Assembly: GCF_034676705.1 (NCBI RefSeq)
Contig: NZ_JAUCBS010000013.1
Coordinates: 1,902,501-1,966,500 of the forward strand
Length of the DNA stretch: 64,000 nt
Direction of reading: 5' to 3'
Source: Gemmobacter sp.
GTDB lineage: Bacteria > Pseudomonadota > Alphaproteobacteria > Rhodobacterales > Rhodobacteraceae
Part shown: positions 1 through 7,784 of the stretch, piece by piece
Layout: the number at the start of each line of letters is the position of its first letter
How positions within the stretch are numbered: position 1 is the stretch's first letter
Notes under the pieces: model-generated
Told to the model about the DNA's origin: nothing
What the model saw: only the letters and a program-made list of their open reading frames with translations
The model's database searches: none
Position numbers and translations under genes: made by a program

Positions 1-357
1 CTTGGCATCGCGCAGACGTTGCAGGAAGGATTCGAACGCTTCCTGTTCTTCTTCCAGGCGGCGCAGGGTTTCGGCCTTGTAGGCGTCGAAGGCGCTGTTG
101 CCCGACGGGCGCATCGCGTTGAAGCCGTGGCGGGCCATGGTGCGGCTGTGGCCGCAGCGGCGGGTTCCGAACATGTCGTCTTTCCTCCAGCGGTTGGTAT
201 AGGTGATGTAGAACACAAGCCCCAGCCCGATGGGCCAGAACAGCACAAAGCCCAGCACCATGGCGGCGATCCAGGCCCCGCGGCCCTTGCCATCGAGCCA
301 GTCTTCGGCGCGGCCGAGCCAGGAGCGGCGCGGAGCGGGCAGGGTGTAGGTGGTCAT
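1..357 (-). CDS. DUF2852 family membrane protein (3' end outside window)
   Basis: The minus-strand reading frame opens at an ATG at 357 (MTTYTLPAPRRSWLGRAEDW) and is still open at base 1, so the C-terminus is missing. After a short basic N-terminus there is one hydrophobic segment at about residues 28-50 (AAMVLGFVLFWPIGLGLVFY). A charged region follows, ending in a Glu-rich helix (ETLRRLEEEQEAFESFLQRL). One N-terminal membrane anchor plus a cytoplasmic coiled tail is typical of DUF2852 proteins, which are common in Rhodobacteraceae and have no assigned function. An AAGGAGA ribosome site precedes the start. The family call is from remembered similarity, so the role is unknown. Confidence 0.75.
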   Translation of the reverse strand, partial: MTTYTLPAPRRSWLGRAEDWLDGKGRGAWIAAMVLGFVLFWPIGLGLVFYITYTNRWRKDDMFGTRRCGHSRTMARHGFNAMRPSGNSAFDAYKAETLRRLEEEQEAFESFLQRLRDAK

Positions 358-383
358 GCGGGTCTCCTTTGGTTCGGCGGGAA

Positions 384-400
384 TGTGAATGCTTTTCACA
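384..400. promoter_or_regulatory. 17-bp inverted repeat upstream of the DUF2852 gene
   Basis: TGTGAA and TTCACA form a perfect 6-bp inverted repeat around a 5-base spacer, 27-43 bases upstream of the DUF2852 start codon. The size and position fit an operator for a dimeric regulator. No partner regulator can be named from the sequence and no second copy was noticed nearby. Confidence 0.3.
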
Positions 401-584
401 TGTCCAAGATCGGGGCTTCGGGGCGCGGAATCAAGAGGAATGTTAAAGAAATTCACATTGACGGCGAAATTCGCTCAACCTGTTGGTAGAAAGCGATAAA
501 TGCGGAAAAGTCGCAGCAGGATCGCCCCGCGGGGACGGTCCTGCGCCGCTTGGATCGGCCGCGCGGCCCCCGACTCGGGCCGCG

Positions 585-1559
585 TTACCGCAGCCGGGGC
601 GCCGGGCCGATGGCAAAGGGTCCGACCAGCATCCTGCCGCCCGACAGCTGCACCGGCAGGGTCAGTGTCTGGCCCGCCGGGGCCAGCGCGGCGATGGCCG
701 CCTGCCAGTTCGCCCGCGCCTCGGGCGCGATCAGCCCGGTGGCCACCGCCAGATCCAGCGCCTTGGCCGCGCCCTCCAGCCGCAGGTCCAGCCGGCCCTG
801 GGCCAGGCCGGCCGCATCGGGGGTCAGCTCGCCCGAGACATGGGCGCGGATCTCGCCCCAGTCCAGCCGCGCCTCGCGCAGGGTGAGGCGTTGCAGCTGC
901 GGGCGGGTCTGGCCGGCGTGGCGGTCCAGCGGGGCGGACAGCGACAGCGTGGCATCCAGCCGCACCAGCGGGATCTGCGCGGGCAGGGCGCTGGCCGGCA
1001 GGCTGGCCAGCAGCGCGGCGGGTGGGGTGATCCCTTGTGCCTCGATCCCCAGATCATGCGCCAGTGCCAGTCCCACGGCCGGCCGGGTGGCCGCCGACAG
1101 ATGCGTGATGGCCAGATCGGCCGCGCCGGTCAGCCGCAACCCGTCGCCCGCCAGCTGGAAACGGTCCAGCGCCAGATCGGGGCCGGGGACCAGCACCAGA
1201 CTGGCCTGCAACTTGTCGCTGGCCAGTTGCAGGGGGCCGGCGGGCGTATCCAGCCGTTGGTCGTTGGCGAAGGCGGCGATCAGGTGCCAGGGCTTGTAGC
1301 TGAGCGACAGCACCTGCACGAAGGGCGCCTGCCAGCGCCAGCCGCCGTGGGGCGGGGCAATGTCGGGGTGGTCGAGCGTCAGGTCGATGCGGCTGGGAAA
1401 GCCCTGCACGGCGATGCCGCCATGGCTGGCCTGCCAGCCTTCGGCCTGTCGTGCCGCGAACCAGCCGCGCGCCGCCTTGTCCGCCGTATCGGCGGCAAAC
1501 CACCACCAGCCCGACCAGCCCAGCAGGGCCAGCACCGCCACCCACAACAGCCCGCGCAT
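585..1559 (-). CDS. DUF2125 domain-containing protein
   Basis: This 324-residue protein starts at MRGLLWVAVLALLGWSGWWW, a single N-terminal membrane anchor or uncleaved signal. The rest is predicted to be periplasmic: an A/L-rich series of beta segments (GGIAVQGFPSRIDLTLDHP, then LQLASDKLQASLVLVPGPDL) ending in VGPFAIGPAPRLR. The pattern of an anchor followed by GFPSRxD and repeated LxLxG strands is that of DUF2125, a family of unknown function in alphaproteobacteria. An in-frame upstream ATG (MERGTAMRGLL) is possible but would put charge before the anchor, so the inner ATG is preferred. It is divergent from chaC. Confidence 0.75.
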   Translation of the reverse strand: MRGLLWVAVLALLGWSGWWWFAADTADKAARGWFAARQAEGWQASHGGIAVQGFPSRIDLTLDHPDIAPPHGGWRWQAPFVQVLSLSYKPWHLIAAFANDQRLDTPAGPLQLASDKLQASLVLVPGPDLALDRFQLAGDGLRLTGAADLAITHLSAATRPAVGLALAHDLGIEAQGITPPAALLASLPASALPAQIPLVRLDATLSLSAPLDRHAGQTRPQLQRLTLREARLDWGEIRAHVSGELTPDAAGLAQGRLDLRLEGAAKALDLAVATGLIAPEARANWQAAIAALAPAGQTLTLPVQLSGGRMLVGPFAIGPAPRLR

Positions 1560-1637
1560 CGCTGTTCCCCTTTCCATTTCCGACGTGGTGCTGTCTACAG
1601 GCGGGACCGCCCCGCGACCAGCCCCGAGACAGCGCCC

Positions 1638-2189
1638 GTGACCCAGACCGCCCCCCGCCCCCTGTGGATTTTCGCCTATGGCTCGTTGATGTGGCAGCCG
1701 GATTTTCCGGTGGCGGACGCGCGCGTGGCGCGGGCCACGGGGTGGCACCGCAGTTTCTGCATGTGGTCGATCCACCATCGCGGCAGCGCCGAGGCGCCGG
1801 GACTGGTGCTGGCGCTGGACCGGGCCGATGGCGGGCTGTGCGACGGGCTGGCGCTGCGTGTGGCGCCGGGGGCCGAGGATGAAACGCTGGCCATGGTGCG
1901 CGACCGTGAACTGGTGTCGTCGGCCTATCTGGAAATCACCCTGCCGGTGACCTTCCGCGACGGGGGCGGGGCCGATACGCTGGCCTATGTCATCGACCCC
2001 GGCCATGCGCAGTATGTCGGCGCGCTGGACCCCGAGGAGCAGGCCCGCATCATCGCGCGGTCCTGCGGCGGGCGGGGGCGGAACTGCGATTACCTGTGGT
2101 CCACCGTGGCGCATCTGGACGAACTGGGCATCGCCGATGCAGATCTGCGCTGGCTGGCCGCCCGGGTGCGCCAGCTGGTGACGGGCTAA
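1638..2189 (+). CDS. chaC: Glutathione-specific gamma-glutamylcyclotransferase (ChaC-like)
   Basis: Proteins of this family release 5-oxoproline from glutathione in the cytoplasm. The 183-residue product has the family hallmarks in order: FAYGSLMWQP near the N-terminus (the glycine-rich substrate loop), RSFCMWSIHHRGSAEAPGLV, a middle region containing RELVSSAYLE, and the C-terminal YLWSTVAHLDELGIADADL. Length and order match bacterial ChaC. The start is a GTG at 1638 (VTQTAPRPLWIFAYGS). No ATG lies between it and the FAYGS motif, and the long open frame upstream does not resemble a protein. The ribosome site is weak. The gene stands alone between a DUF2125 gene and a cell-wall amidase. Confidence 0.85.
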   Translation: MTQTAPRPLWIFAYGSLMWQPDFPVADARVARATGWHRSFCMWSIHHRGSAEAPGLVLALDRADGGLCDGLALRVAPGAEDETLAMVRDRELVSSAYLEITLPVTFRDGGGADTLAYVIDPGHAQYVGALDPEEQARIIARSCGGRGRNCDYLWSTVAHLDELGIADADLRWLAARVRQLVTG

Positions 2190-2246
2190 GGGGGCTTGGC
2201 CCCTGCGCCCGGCCTGTGGCAGATTGGCGCAAAAGGGCAGGCGGGC

Positions 2247-3488
2247 ATGATCGGAACACTGGCACGGGCAATGGCGGCGCTGATGCTGGCACTGATGCTG
2301 GCATCGGGGACGGCGCAGGCGCAGCAGTTTTCCGCGCTGGCCCGCGCCGATGGGGCCGCCAGCCGCTTGTGGGCCGAGGGCGACGCGCTGGCGCTGGATC
2401 TGGCGATCAGCCATCCGGTGCCGTGGCGGGTGCGGTTTCTGGCCGCGCCGCCCCGGCTGGTCGTCGATTTCCGCGAGGTGGATTTTCGCGGCCTCGATCC
2501 CGCGCGGATGATGGCGGCCGTGCCGGGCCAGGTGACCGACCTGCGCGCAGGCCCGTTGCGGCAGGGCTGGTCGCGGCTGGTGGTGGCGCTGGACCGCCCC
2601 CGCCTGCTGGCCGAGGCCGAATTGCGCACCGCCGGGCAGGGCGGCGATGGCGCGCTGCTGCGGCTGCGGCTGCGGCCTGCCGACCCGGCGTCCTTCGCGG
2701 CCGAGGTGGCGCGCCCCGATCCGCCGGGCTGGACCTTGCCGAAACCCGCCGTCACGCCTGCGCCGCGCAAGCCGCGCGGGCAGGGGCCGCTGGTGGTGGT
2801 GCTGGACCCCGGCCATGGCGGGCTGGATCCGGGGGCCGAACGCGATGGCCATTCCGAAGCCGCGCTGATGCTGACCTTTGCGCGTGAACTGAAAGAGGCG
2901 CTGGTGCGCGCCGGCACCGCCCGCGTGGTGATGACGCGCGAGGATGACAGCTTTGTCCCGCTGGAAACCCGGGTTGCCATCGCGCATCAGGCCGGGGCGG
3001 ATGTGTTCATCTCGCTCCATGCCGATGCGGTGTCCGAAGGGCTGGCGACCGGCGCCACCGTCTATACCCTTGCCGCCGCCGCCTCGGACGAGGCATCCGC
3101 GGCGCTGGCCGAACGGCATGACCGCGATGCGCTGATGTCGGGGGTGGATCTGACCGGGCAGGATGACCTGATCGCCGGGGTGCTGATGGATATGGCGCGG
3201 CGCGAGACGGCCCCGCGCGCGGCGCGGCTGGCGGGTGCGCTGGTGGGGGCCCTGCGCGATGCGCGGCTGCCGCTGCACAAGGTGCCGCAGCGGGGCGCGG
3301 CCTTTTCGGTGCTGAAGGCGCCGGATATTCCGTCGGTGCTGATCGAACTGGGCTACATGTCCTCGCCCCGCGATCTGGCGCGGCTGACCGATCCGGCCTG
3401 GCGGGCGCAGATGGCCGGCGCCATCGTGGCGGGCCTGTCGGGCTGGGCGGTGGCCGATGCCGCGGCGGCCGTGCTGCTGCGGCAGTAG
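2247..3488 (+). CDS. amiC: N-acetylmuramoyl-L-alanine amidase with AMIN domain
   Basis: This is a zinc amidase that removes stem peptides from peptidoglycan during cell separation. It is 413 residues long. A signal peptide (MIGTLARAMAALMLALMLAS...GTAQAQ) is followed by an AMIN-like domain (about 30-150), a Pro/Arg linker, and an Amidase_3 domain (about 182-405). The expected zinc and catalytic residues are visible: H190 in LDPGHGG, E204, H258 in ISLHADA, and E367 in SVLIELGYMSS. The ATG at 2247 is chosen because it begins the signal peptide and follows an AAAAGGGCAGG stretch. The symbol is by family. AmiA, AmiB and AmiC cannot be told apart with certainty here. Confidence 0.88.
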   Translation: MIGTLARAMAALMLALMLASGTAQAQQFSALARADGAASRLWAEGDALALDLAISHPVPWRVRFLAAPPRLVVDFREVDFRGLDPARMMAAVPGQVTDLRAGPLRQGWSRLVVALDRPRLLAEAELRTAGQGGDGALLRLRLRPADPASFAAEVARPDPPGWTLPKPAVTPAPRKPRGQGPLVVVLDPGHGGLDPGAERDGHSEAALMLTFARELKEALVRAGTARVVMTREDDSFVPLETRVAIAHQAGADVFISLHADAVSEGLATGATVYTLAAAASDEASAALAERHDRDALMSGVDLTGQDDLIAGVLMDMARRETAPRAARLAGALVGALRDARLPLHKVPQRGAAFSVLKAPDIPSVLIELGYMSSPRDLARLTDPAWRAQMAGAIVAGLSGWAVADAAAAVLLRQ

Positions 3489-3490
3489 GC

Positions 3491-3877
3491 TCAGCCCTTC
3501 AGCGCGGTGTGGATGGTGTTCCAGCCCTTGCGGCTGAACTGCGGGTCGATCTCGCGCAGCTCGAACGACAGGGCAAAGGGGCGCCCGCCCAGGCAGGGTT
3601 CCAGAAAGGCGCGGGCGGCGGCATAAAGCTGGTCGGCGGCGCGGTTGCGGTCATCGGCGCTGCGGCCCTGGCCGATGCGCAGCTGCATGTCCAGCCACAG
3701 CCAGTCCGGCGCCGCGTCGGCCACCGATTGCGAGCTTGCGGCATGGCCGCGCACCCGGATGCCGCCCAGGGGAAAGACGCCTGTGTCGATCATCGCGCGG
3801 CGCATATGGTCGGCAAAGGCATCCATATCGGCCAACTGCGCCAGCCCGGGCGCGTGGTCATAGCTGAGGTGCGGCAT
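3491..3877 (-). CDS. 5-carboxymethyl-2-hydroxymuconate isomerase family (tautomerase-like)
   Basis: This 128-residue protein begins MPHLSYDHAPGL. In this family the initiator Met is removed and Pro-2 acts as the catalytic base. Other conserved-looking stretches are GVFPLGGIRVRGHAA and the C-terminal ELREIDPQFSRKGWNTIHTAL, matching the CHMI (HpaF-type) family that isomerises carboxymethyl-hydroxymuconate in homoprotocatechuate breakdown. No other hpa gene is nearby, so the substrate is uncertain. A GGAGGG ribosome site lies 5-10 bases upstream of the ATG at 3877. The gene ends two bases past the convergent amidase stop. Confidence 0.8.
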   Translation of the reverse strand: MPHLSYDHAPGLAQLADMDAFADHMRRAMIDTGVFPLGGIRVRGHAASSQSVADAAPDWLWLDMQLRIGQGRSADDRNRAADQLYAAARAFLEPCLGGRPFALSFELREIDPQFSRKGWNTIHTALKG

Positions 3878-3915
3878 GGCGGACCCTCCCTGCACCGCAG
3901 GATGCGGCGGGGGGC

Positions 3916-3933
3916 AGGGGGTTGCAACCCCCT
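3916..3933. repeat. G/C hairpin between divergent genes
   Basis: A perfect palindrome, AGGGGGTTGCAACCCCCT, sits between the CHMI-family gene and the first M20 amidohydrolase. It resembles the G5-C5 hairpins near 9,076 and 60,469 but has a different loop and lacks their AAATACCCC companion. Its role is not known. Confidence 0.4.
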
Positions 3934-3999
3934 TGCGGTTGCGCCACCCTTCGCGCCACGCAGGCCGGGGGCCAACCCGGCGCCGACAGGGATCCCGCC

Positions 4000-5169
4000 A
4001 TGCCGATCAAGAACCGTTTCGCCGAGTTGTTGCCCGAAATCACCGCCTGGCGCCGCGATTTCCACGAAAACCCGGAACTGATGTATGACGTGCATCGCAC
4101 CGCCGGCATCGTTGCCGCGAAACTGCGCGACTTCGGCTGCGACGAGGTGGTCGAAGGCATCGGCAAGACCGGCGTGGTCGGCGTGATCCGGGGCCGCCAG
4201 TCGGGCTCGGGCCGCGTCGTCGGCCTGCGGGCCGACATGGATGCGCTGCCGATCACCGAGATCACCGGCGCCGCCCATGCCTCGAAAACCCCCGGCCTGA
4301 TGCATGCCTGCGGGCATGACGGCCATACGGCGATGCTGCTGGGCGCCGCGAAATACCTGGCCGAGACGCGGAACTTCGACGGCACGGTCGTCCTCGCCTT
4401 CCAGCCCGCCGAAGAAGGCGGGGCAGGCGGGCTGGCCATGGTGCAGGACGGGCTGATGGACCGCTGGGGCATCCAGGAGGTCTATGGCATGCACAACTCC
4501 CCCGGCCTGCCGGTGGGGGAATTTGCCATCAAGCCCGGCGCGCTGCTGGCGTCCGCCGACGAGATCGAGATCACCGTCACCGGCAAGGGCGGCCATGCCG
4601 CCATGCCGCACAAGGTGGTGGATACCACGCTGGTGGCCAGCCATATCGTGGTCGCGCTGCAATCCATCGTGTCGCGCAATGCCGATCCGCTGCACTCCAT
4701 GGTGGTTTCGGTCTGCACCTTTCAGACCGACAGCCCGGCGCATAACGTCATCCCCCAGACCGTGGTGATGAAGGGCACGGTGCGCACGCTGGATCCGTCC
4801 TTGCGCGATCTGGCCGAGGCGCGGATCCCCGCCATTGCCGCCTCGATCGCCGAGGCCTTCGGGGCCAGCGCGGTGGTCGATTACAAGCGCGGCTATCCGG
4901 TTACGATGAACACGCCGGAAAACACCGCCTTTGCTGCGGCCATCGCCCAGGAGGTCACAGGCCGCCCCACGCAGGATGTGCAGCCCCAGATGCCGGCCGA
5001 GGATTTCGCCTATATGCTCGAAGCGCGTCCCGGCGCCTACATGCTGATCGGCAATGGCGACAGTGCCTTTTGCCACCACCCCGCCTATGATTTCGCCGAC
5101 GATGCCATTCCCTATGGTTGCAGCTGGTTCGCCACCCTGGTCGAACGCCGCATGCCCGTGTCGGCCTGA
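4000..5169 (+). CDS. M20 family metallo-amidohydrolase (HipO/AmhX-like), copy 1
   Basis: This 389-residue cytoplasmic hydrolase is of the hippurate hydrolase / IAA-amino-acid hydrolase type and is predicted to cleave N-acyl amino acids. Metal-site motifs are visible: LRADMDALPI, MHACGHDGHTAMLLG, the catalytic EE in FQPAEEGGAGG, YGMHN, the dimerisation-domain GKGGHAAMPHK, and PAEDFAYMLE near the C-terminus. The ATG at 4000 (MPIKNRFAELLPEITAWRRD) matches the start of the neighbouring paralogue. It is followed after 10 bases by a closely similar gene, clearly a tandem duplication, probably co-transcribed. The true substrate cannot be read from sequence. Confidence 0.88.
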   Translation: MPIKNRFAELLPEITAWRRDFHENPELMYDVHRTAGIVAAKLRDFGCDEVVEGIGKTGVVGVIRGRQSGSGRVVGLRADMDALPITEITGAAHASKTPGLMHACGHDGHTAMLLGAAKYLAETRNFDGTVVLAFQPAEEGGAGGLAMVQDGLMDRWGIQEVYGMHNSPGLPVGEFAIKPGALLASADEIEITVTGKGGHAAMPHKVVDTTLVASHIVVALQSIVSRNADPLHSMVVSVCTFQTDSPAHNVIPQTVVMKGTVRTLDPSLRDLAEARIPAIAASIAEAFGASAVVDYKRGYPVTMNTPENTAFAAAIAQEVTGRPTQDVQPQMPAEDFAYMLEARPGAYMLIGNGDSAFCHHPAYDFADDAIPYGCSWFATLVERRMPVSA

Positions 5170-5179
5170 GGAGACCACC

Positions 5180-6346
5180 ATGCCCGTCAAGAACCGCATC
5201 GCCGAAATGCAGCCCGAAATCGCCGCCTGGCGCCGCGATTTCCACGAACACCCCGAACTGTTGTATGAGGTGCATCGCACCGCCGGCATCGTGGCCGACC
5301 GCCTGCGCGACTTTGGCTGCGACGAGGTGGTGCCCGGCATCGGCCGCACCGGCGTGGTCGGGGTGATCCGCGGCCGCCAGACCGGATCGGGCCGCGTGAT
5401 CGGGTTGCGCGCCGATATGGACGCCCTGCCGATCCTCGAGGAAACCGGGCTGCCCCATGCCTCGAAAACGCCGGGCGTGATGCATGCCTGCGGGCATGAC
5501 GGGCATACGGCGATGCTGCTGGGCGCCGCGAAATACCTGGCCGAGACGCGGAATTTCGACGGCACCGTCGTGGTGATGTTCCAGCCCGCCGAAGAAGGCG
5601 GCGCCGGTGGCCGCGCCATGTGCGAAGATGGCATGATGGAGCGTTGGGGCGTGCAAGAGGTGTATGGCATGCACAACTGGCCCGGCATCCCGGCCGGGCA
5701 GTTCGCCATCCGCCCCGGCCCGTTCTTTGCCGCCACCAATGTGTTCACCATCGACATTCAGGGCCGCGGCGGCCATGCCGCCAAACCGCATGAAACGGTG
5801 GATCCCACGGTGATCGGCGCCCAGATCGTGCTGGCGCTGCAATCCATCGCCTCGCGCAATGCCGACCCGCTGGATTCCATCGTGGTATCCGTCACCTCCT
5901 TTGTCACCAGTTCGCAGGCGTTCAACGTGATCCCGCAATCGGTGCAGATCAAAGGCACCGTGCGCACCCTGCTGAAGGACACCCGCGCCCTGGCCGAACA
6001 GCGCATCCGCGCCATCGTGGCCAATACCGCCACCGCCTTTGGTGCGACGGCCAGCATCGACTATATCCAGGGCTATCCGGTGATGGCGAACCACGCCGCC
6101 GAAACCGACCATGCCCGCGATGTGGCCGCCGCGATCTCGGGCCAGCCGGTGCTGGAGGTGCCGCCGACCATGGGGGGCGAGGATTTCGCCTATATGCTCG
6201 AGGCCCGGCCGGGCGCCTATATCCTGGTCGGCAACGGCGATACCGCCAGCGTCCACCACCCGGCCTATGACTTTGACGATGCGATCATTCCCGCCGGGTC
6301 GTCCTGGTATGTCGGCATGGCCGAAGCGCGGATGCCGGTGGCCTGA
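5180..6346 (+). CDS. M20 family metallo-amidohydrolase (HipO/AmhX-like), copy 2
   Basis: This 388-residue paralogue of the gene just upstream has the same motifs: LRADMDALPI, MHACGHDGHTAMLLG, FQPAEEGGAGG, MHNWPG, GRGGHAAKPHE and GGEDFAYMLEARPGAY. It starts at MPVKNRIAEMQPEIAAWRRD behind a GAGGAG ribosome site that overlaps the stop of copy 1. Whole stretches are identical between the copies at DNA level (for example around MHACGHDGHTAM), while the dimerisation domain and the loop after MHN have diverged. This suggests duplication followed by change in substrate preference. Confidence 0.88.
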   Translation: MPVKNRIAEMQPEIAAWRRDFHEHPELLYEVHRTAGIVADRLRDFGCDEVVPGIGRTGVVGVIRGRQTGSGRVIGLRADMDALPILEETGLPHASKTPGVMHACGHDGHTAMLLGAAKYLAETRNFDGTVVVMFQPAEEGGAGGRAMCEDGMMERWGVQEVYGMHNWPGIPAGQFAIRPGPFFAATNVFTIDIQGRGGHAAKPHETVDPTVIGAQIVLALQSIASRNADPLDSIVVSVTSFVTSSQAFNVIPQSVQIKGTVRTLLKDTRALAEQRIRAIVANTATAFGATASIDYIQGYPVMANHAAETDHARDVAAAISGQPVLEVPPTMGGEDFAYMLEARPGAYILVGNGDTASVHHPAYDFDDAIIPAGSSWYVGMAEARMPVA

Positions 6347-6414
6347 GCCCTTTCCATGGCCCGGTGCCTGCCCTACATCGGGGGCAGGCCTGTTCCGGGC
6401 CCAAAGGACAGACG

Positions 6415-7527
6415 ATGGCCCATACGATCCGCCAGATTGCCGCCGCCCTTGGGGCCGAGGCCGCCGGGGCGCTTGACCTGGTGGTGCTGCGCGCCGCCGA
6501 ACCCGCGCAGGCGGGCCCACAGGATCTGGCGCTGGCGATGGATGCGAAATACGCCGACGGGCTGGCCCAGGGCGCGGCACAGGCGGCCGTGTTGTGGCCG
6601 GGCGCCGACTGGCAGGGGCTGGGGCTGAAGGCCGCCATTTTTGTTCCCCGGCCCCGGCTGGCCATGGCGGGCATCACCCGTGTTCTCGACCCCGGCCCCG
6701 AGGTGGCGCCCGGCATCCACCCGCTGGCGGTGATCGACCCGACGGCGCAGATCGGCCCGGGCGCGGCCATCGGCCCCTTTGTGGTGATCGGCCGCGATGT
6801 GCGCATCGGCGCGCGGGCACGCATCGCCAGCCATGCCAGCATCGCCGAAGGCGCGGTGATCGGCGATGACGCGCTGATCCATGCCGGGGTGCGCATCTGC
6901 CATCATGTCACCATCGGCCACCGCCTGGTGGCGCAGCCGGGGGCCGTGATCGGGTCCGACGGGTTTTCCTTTGTCACGCCGGAAAAGTCAGGGGTTGAAG
7001 AAATTCGCGCAACCCTCGGGGAACGCGATGAAATCCGGCAACAGGCCTGGGTCCGCATCCATTCCGTCGGCGGGGTGGATGTGGGCGACGATGTGGAAAT
7101 CGGCGCCAATGCCACGGTCGATCGCGGCACGATCCGCGCCACCCGCATCGGCCGGGGCACCAAATTGGACAACATGGTTCACATCGGCCACAACGTGCAG
7201 GTCGGGCAGGATTGCCTGCTGTGCGGGCAGGTCGGTGTCGCCGGATCCTCGCGCATTGGCGACCGGGTGGTCTTGGGCGGGCAATGCGGCGTGTCCGACA
7301 ATATCAGCGTCGGCAGTGACGTGATCGCCGGCGGCGCCACCAAGATTTTCACCAACGTGCCTGCCGGCCTGGTGATCCTGGGCAGCCCGGCGGTCAAGAT
7401 GGAAACCCAGATCGAGATCAACAAGGCGCTGCGCCGTCTGCCGCGCCTGATGCAGACGGTGGCAGAGCTTCGGAAAATTGTTACAGGATCTGTGCAAAAG
7501 GACGGTGCCGAGACGGAGGGGACATGA
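6415..7527 (+). CDS. lpxD: LpxD-like UDP-3-O-acylglucosamine N-acyltransferase
   Basis: LpxD adds the amide-linked hydroxyacyl chain to UDP-3-O-acyl-glucosamine in lipid A synthesis, using acyl-ACP. This 370-residue protein has an N-terminal uridine-binding-type domain (about 1-105), then a long left-handed beta helix of hexapeptide repeats (IGPGAAIGPFVVIGRDVRIG). It includes VGQDCLLCGQVGVAGSSRIG, the catalytic-type histidine in VHIGHNV, and a C-terminal helical extension (INKALRRLPRLMQTVAELRK). The start at 6415 follows an AAAGGACAG site. In alphaproteobacteria the housekeeping lpxD normally lies downstream of pyrH-frr-uppS-cdsA-dxr-rseP-bamA, and that run starts at the right end of this window. 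This copy may therefore be a second, specialised LpxD. It overlaps the next gene by four bases. Confidence 0.85.
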   Translation: MAHTIRQIAAALGAEAAGALDLVVLRAAEPAQAGPQDLALAMDAKYADGLAQGAAQAAVLWPGADWQGLGLKAAIFVPRPRLAMAGITRVLDPGPEVAPGIHPLAVIDPTAQIGPGAAIGPFVVIGRDVRIGARARIASHASIAEGAVIGDDALIHAGVRICHHVTIGHRLVAQPGAVIGSDGFSFVTPEKSGVEEIRATLGERDEIRQQAWVRIHSVGGVDVGDDVEIGANATVDRGTIRATRIGRGTKLDNMVHIGHNVQVGQDCLLCGQVGVAGSSRIGDRVVLGGQCGVSDNISVGSDVIAGGATKIFTNVPAGLVILGSPAVKMETQIEINKALRRLPRLMQTVAELRKIVTGSVQKDGAETEGT

Positions 7528-7784
7528 CGATCAAGGACAGGGTAATCGCCATCATTGCCGAACAGGCGGTGCTGGACATGGCAGATGTGACGATGGACAG
7601 CACGCTGGAAAGCCTGGGCATCGACAGTCTGGGGCTGGTCGAATCCATCTTCGCCATCGAAGAGGCCTTCGACATTTCCGTGCCCTTCAACGCCAATGAC
7701 CCGACGAAAAGCGATTTCGACATTTCTTCGGTGGCCGCCATCGTCGCGGCGGTGGAAAAGCTGGTCGCGGAACAGCACGGATGA
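7524..7784 (+). CDS. Acyl carrier protein, dedicated to neighbouring LpxD and ketoacyl synthase
   Basis: This acidic 86-residue carrier protein has the phosphopantetheine attachment motif LGIDSLGLVE with Ser-35. It overlaps the lpxD-like gene before it and the ketoacyl synthase after it by ATGA, so all three are translationally coupled. It differs from a housekeeping AcpP (which has GADSLDTVELVMALE) in the recognition helix, GIDSLGLVESIFAIEEAFD, and carries an extra loop (NANDPTKSDFDISS). It may correspond to a specialised ACP for lipid A chains, in the manner of rhizobial AcpXL, but the exact chain is an inference. Confidence 0.85.
   Translation: MTIKDRVIAIIAEQAVLDMADVTMDSTLESLGIDSLGLVESIFAIEEAFDISVPFNANDPTKSDFDISSVAAIVAAVEKLVAEQHG

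Noticed and set aside
585..3278. Very long minus-strand open frame of about 900 codons covering several genes
   Set aside because: Only its last 324 codons (DUF2125) look like protein. The rest is antisense to chaC and the amidase, with Arg/Pro/His-rich low-complexity content typical of high-GC shadow frames.
3790..6580. Long minus-strand open frames antisense to the M20 amidohydrolases
   Set aside because: They are His/Gly/Arg-rich mirror frames of the two well-supported enzymes, with no motif of their own.
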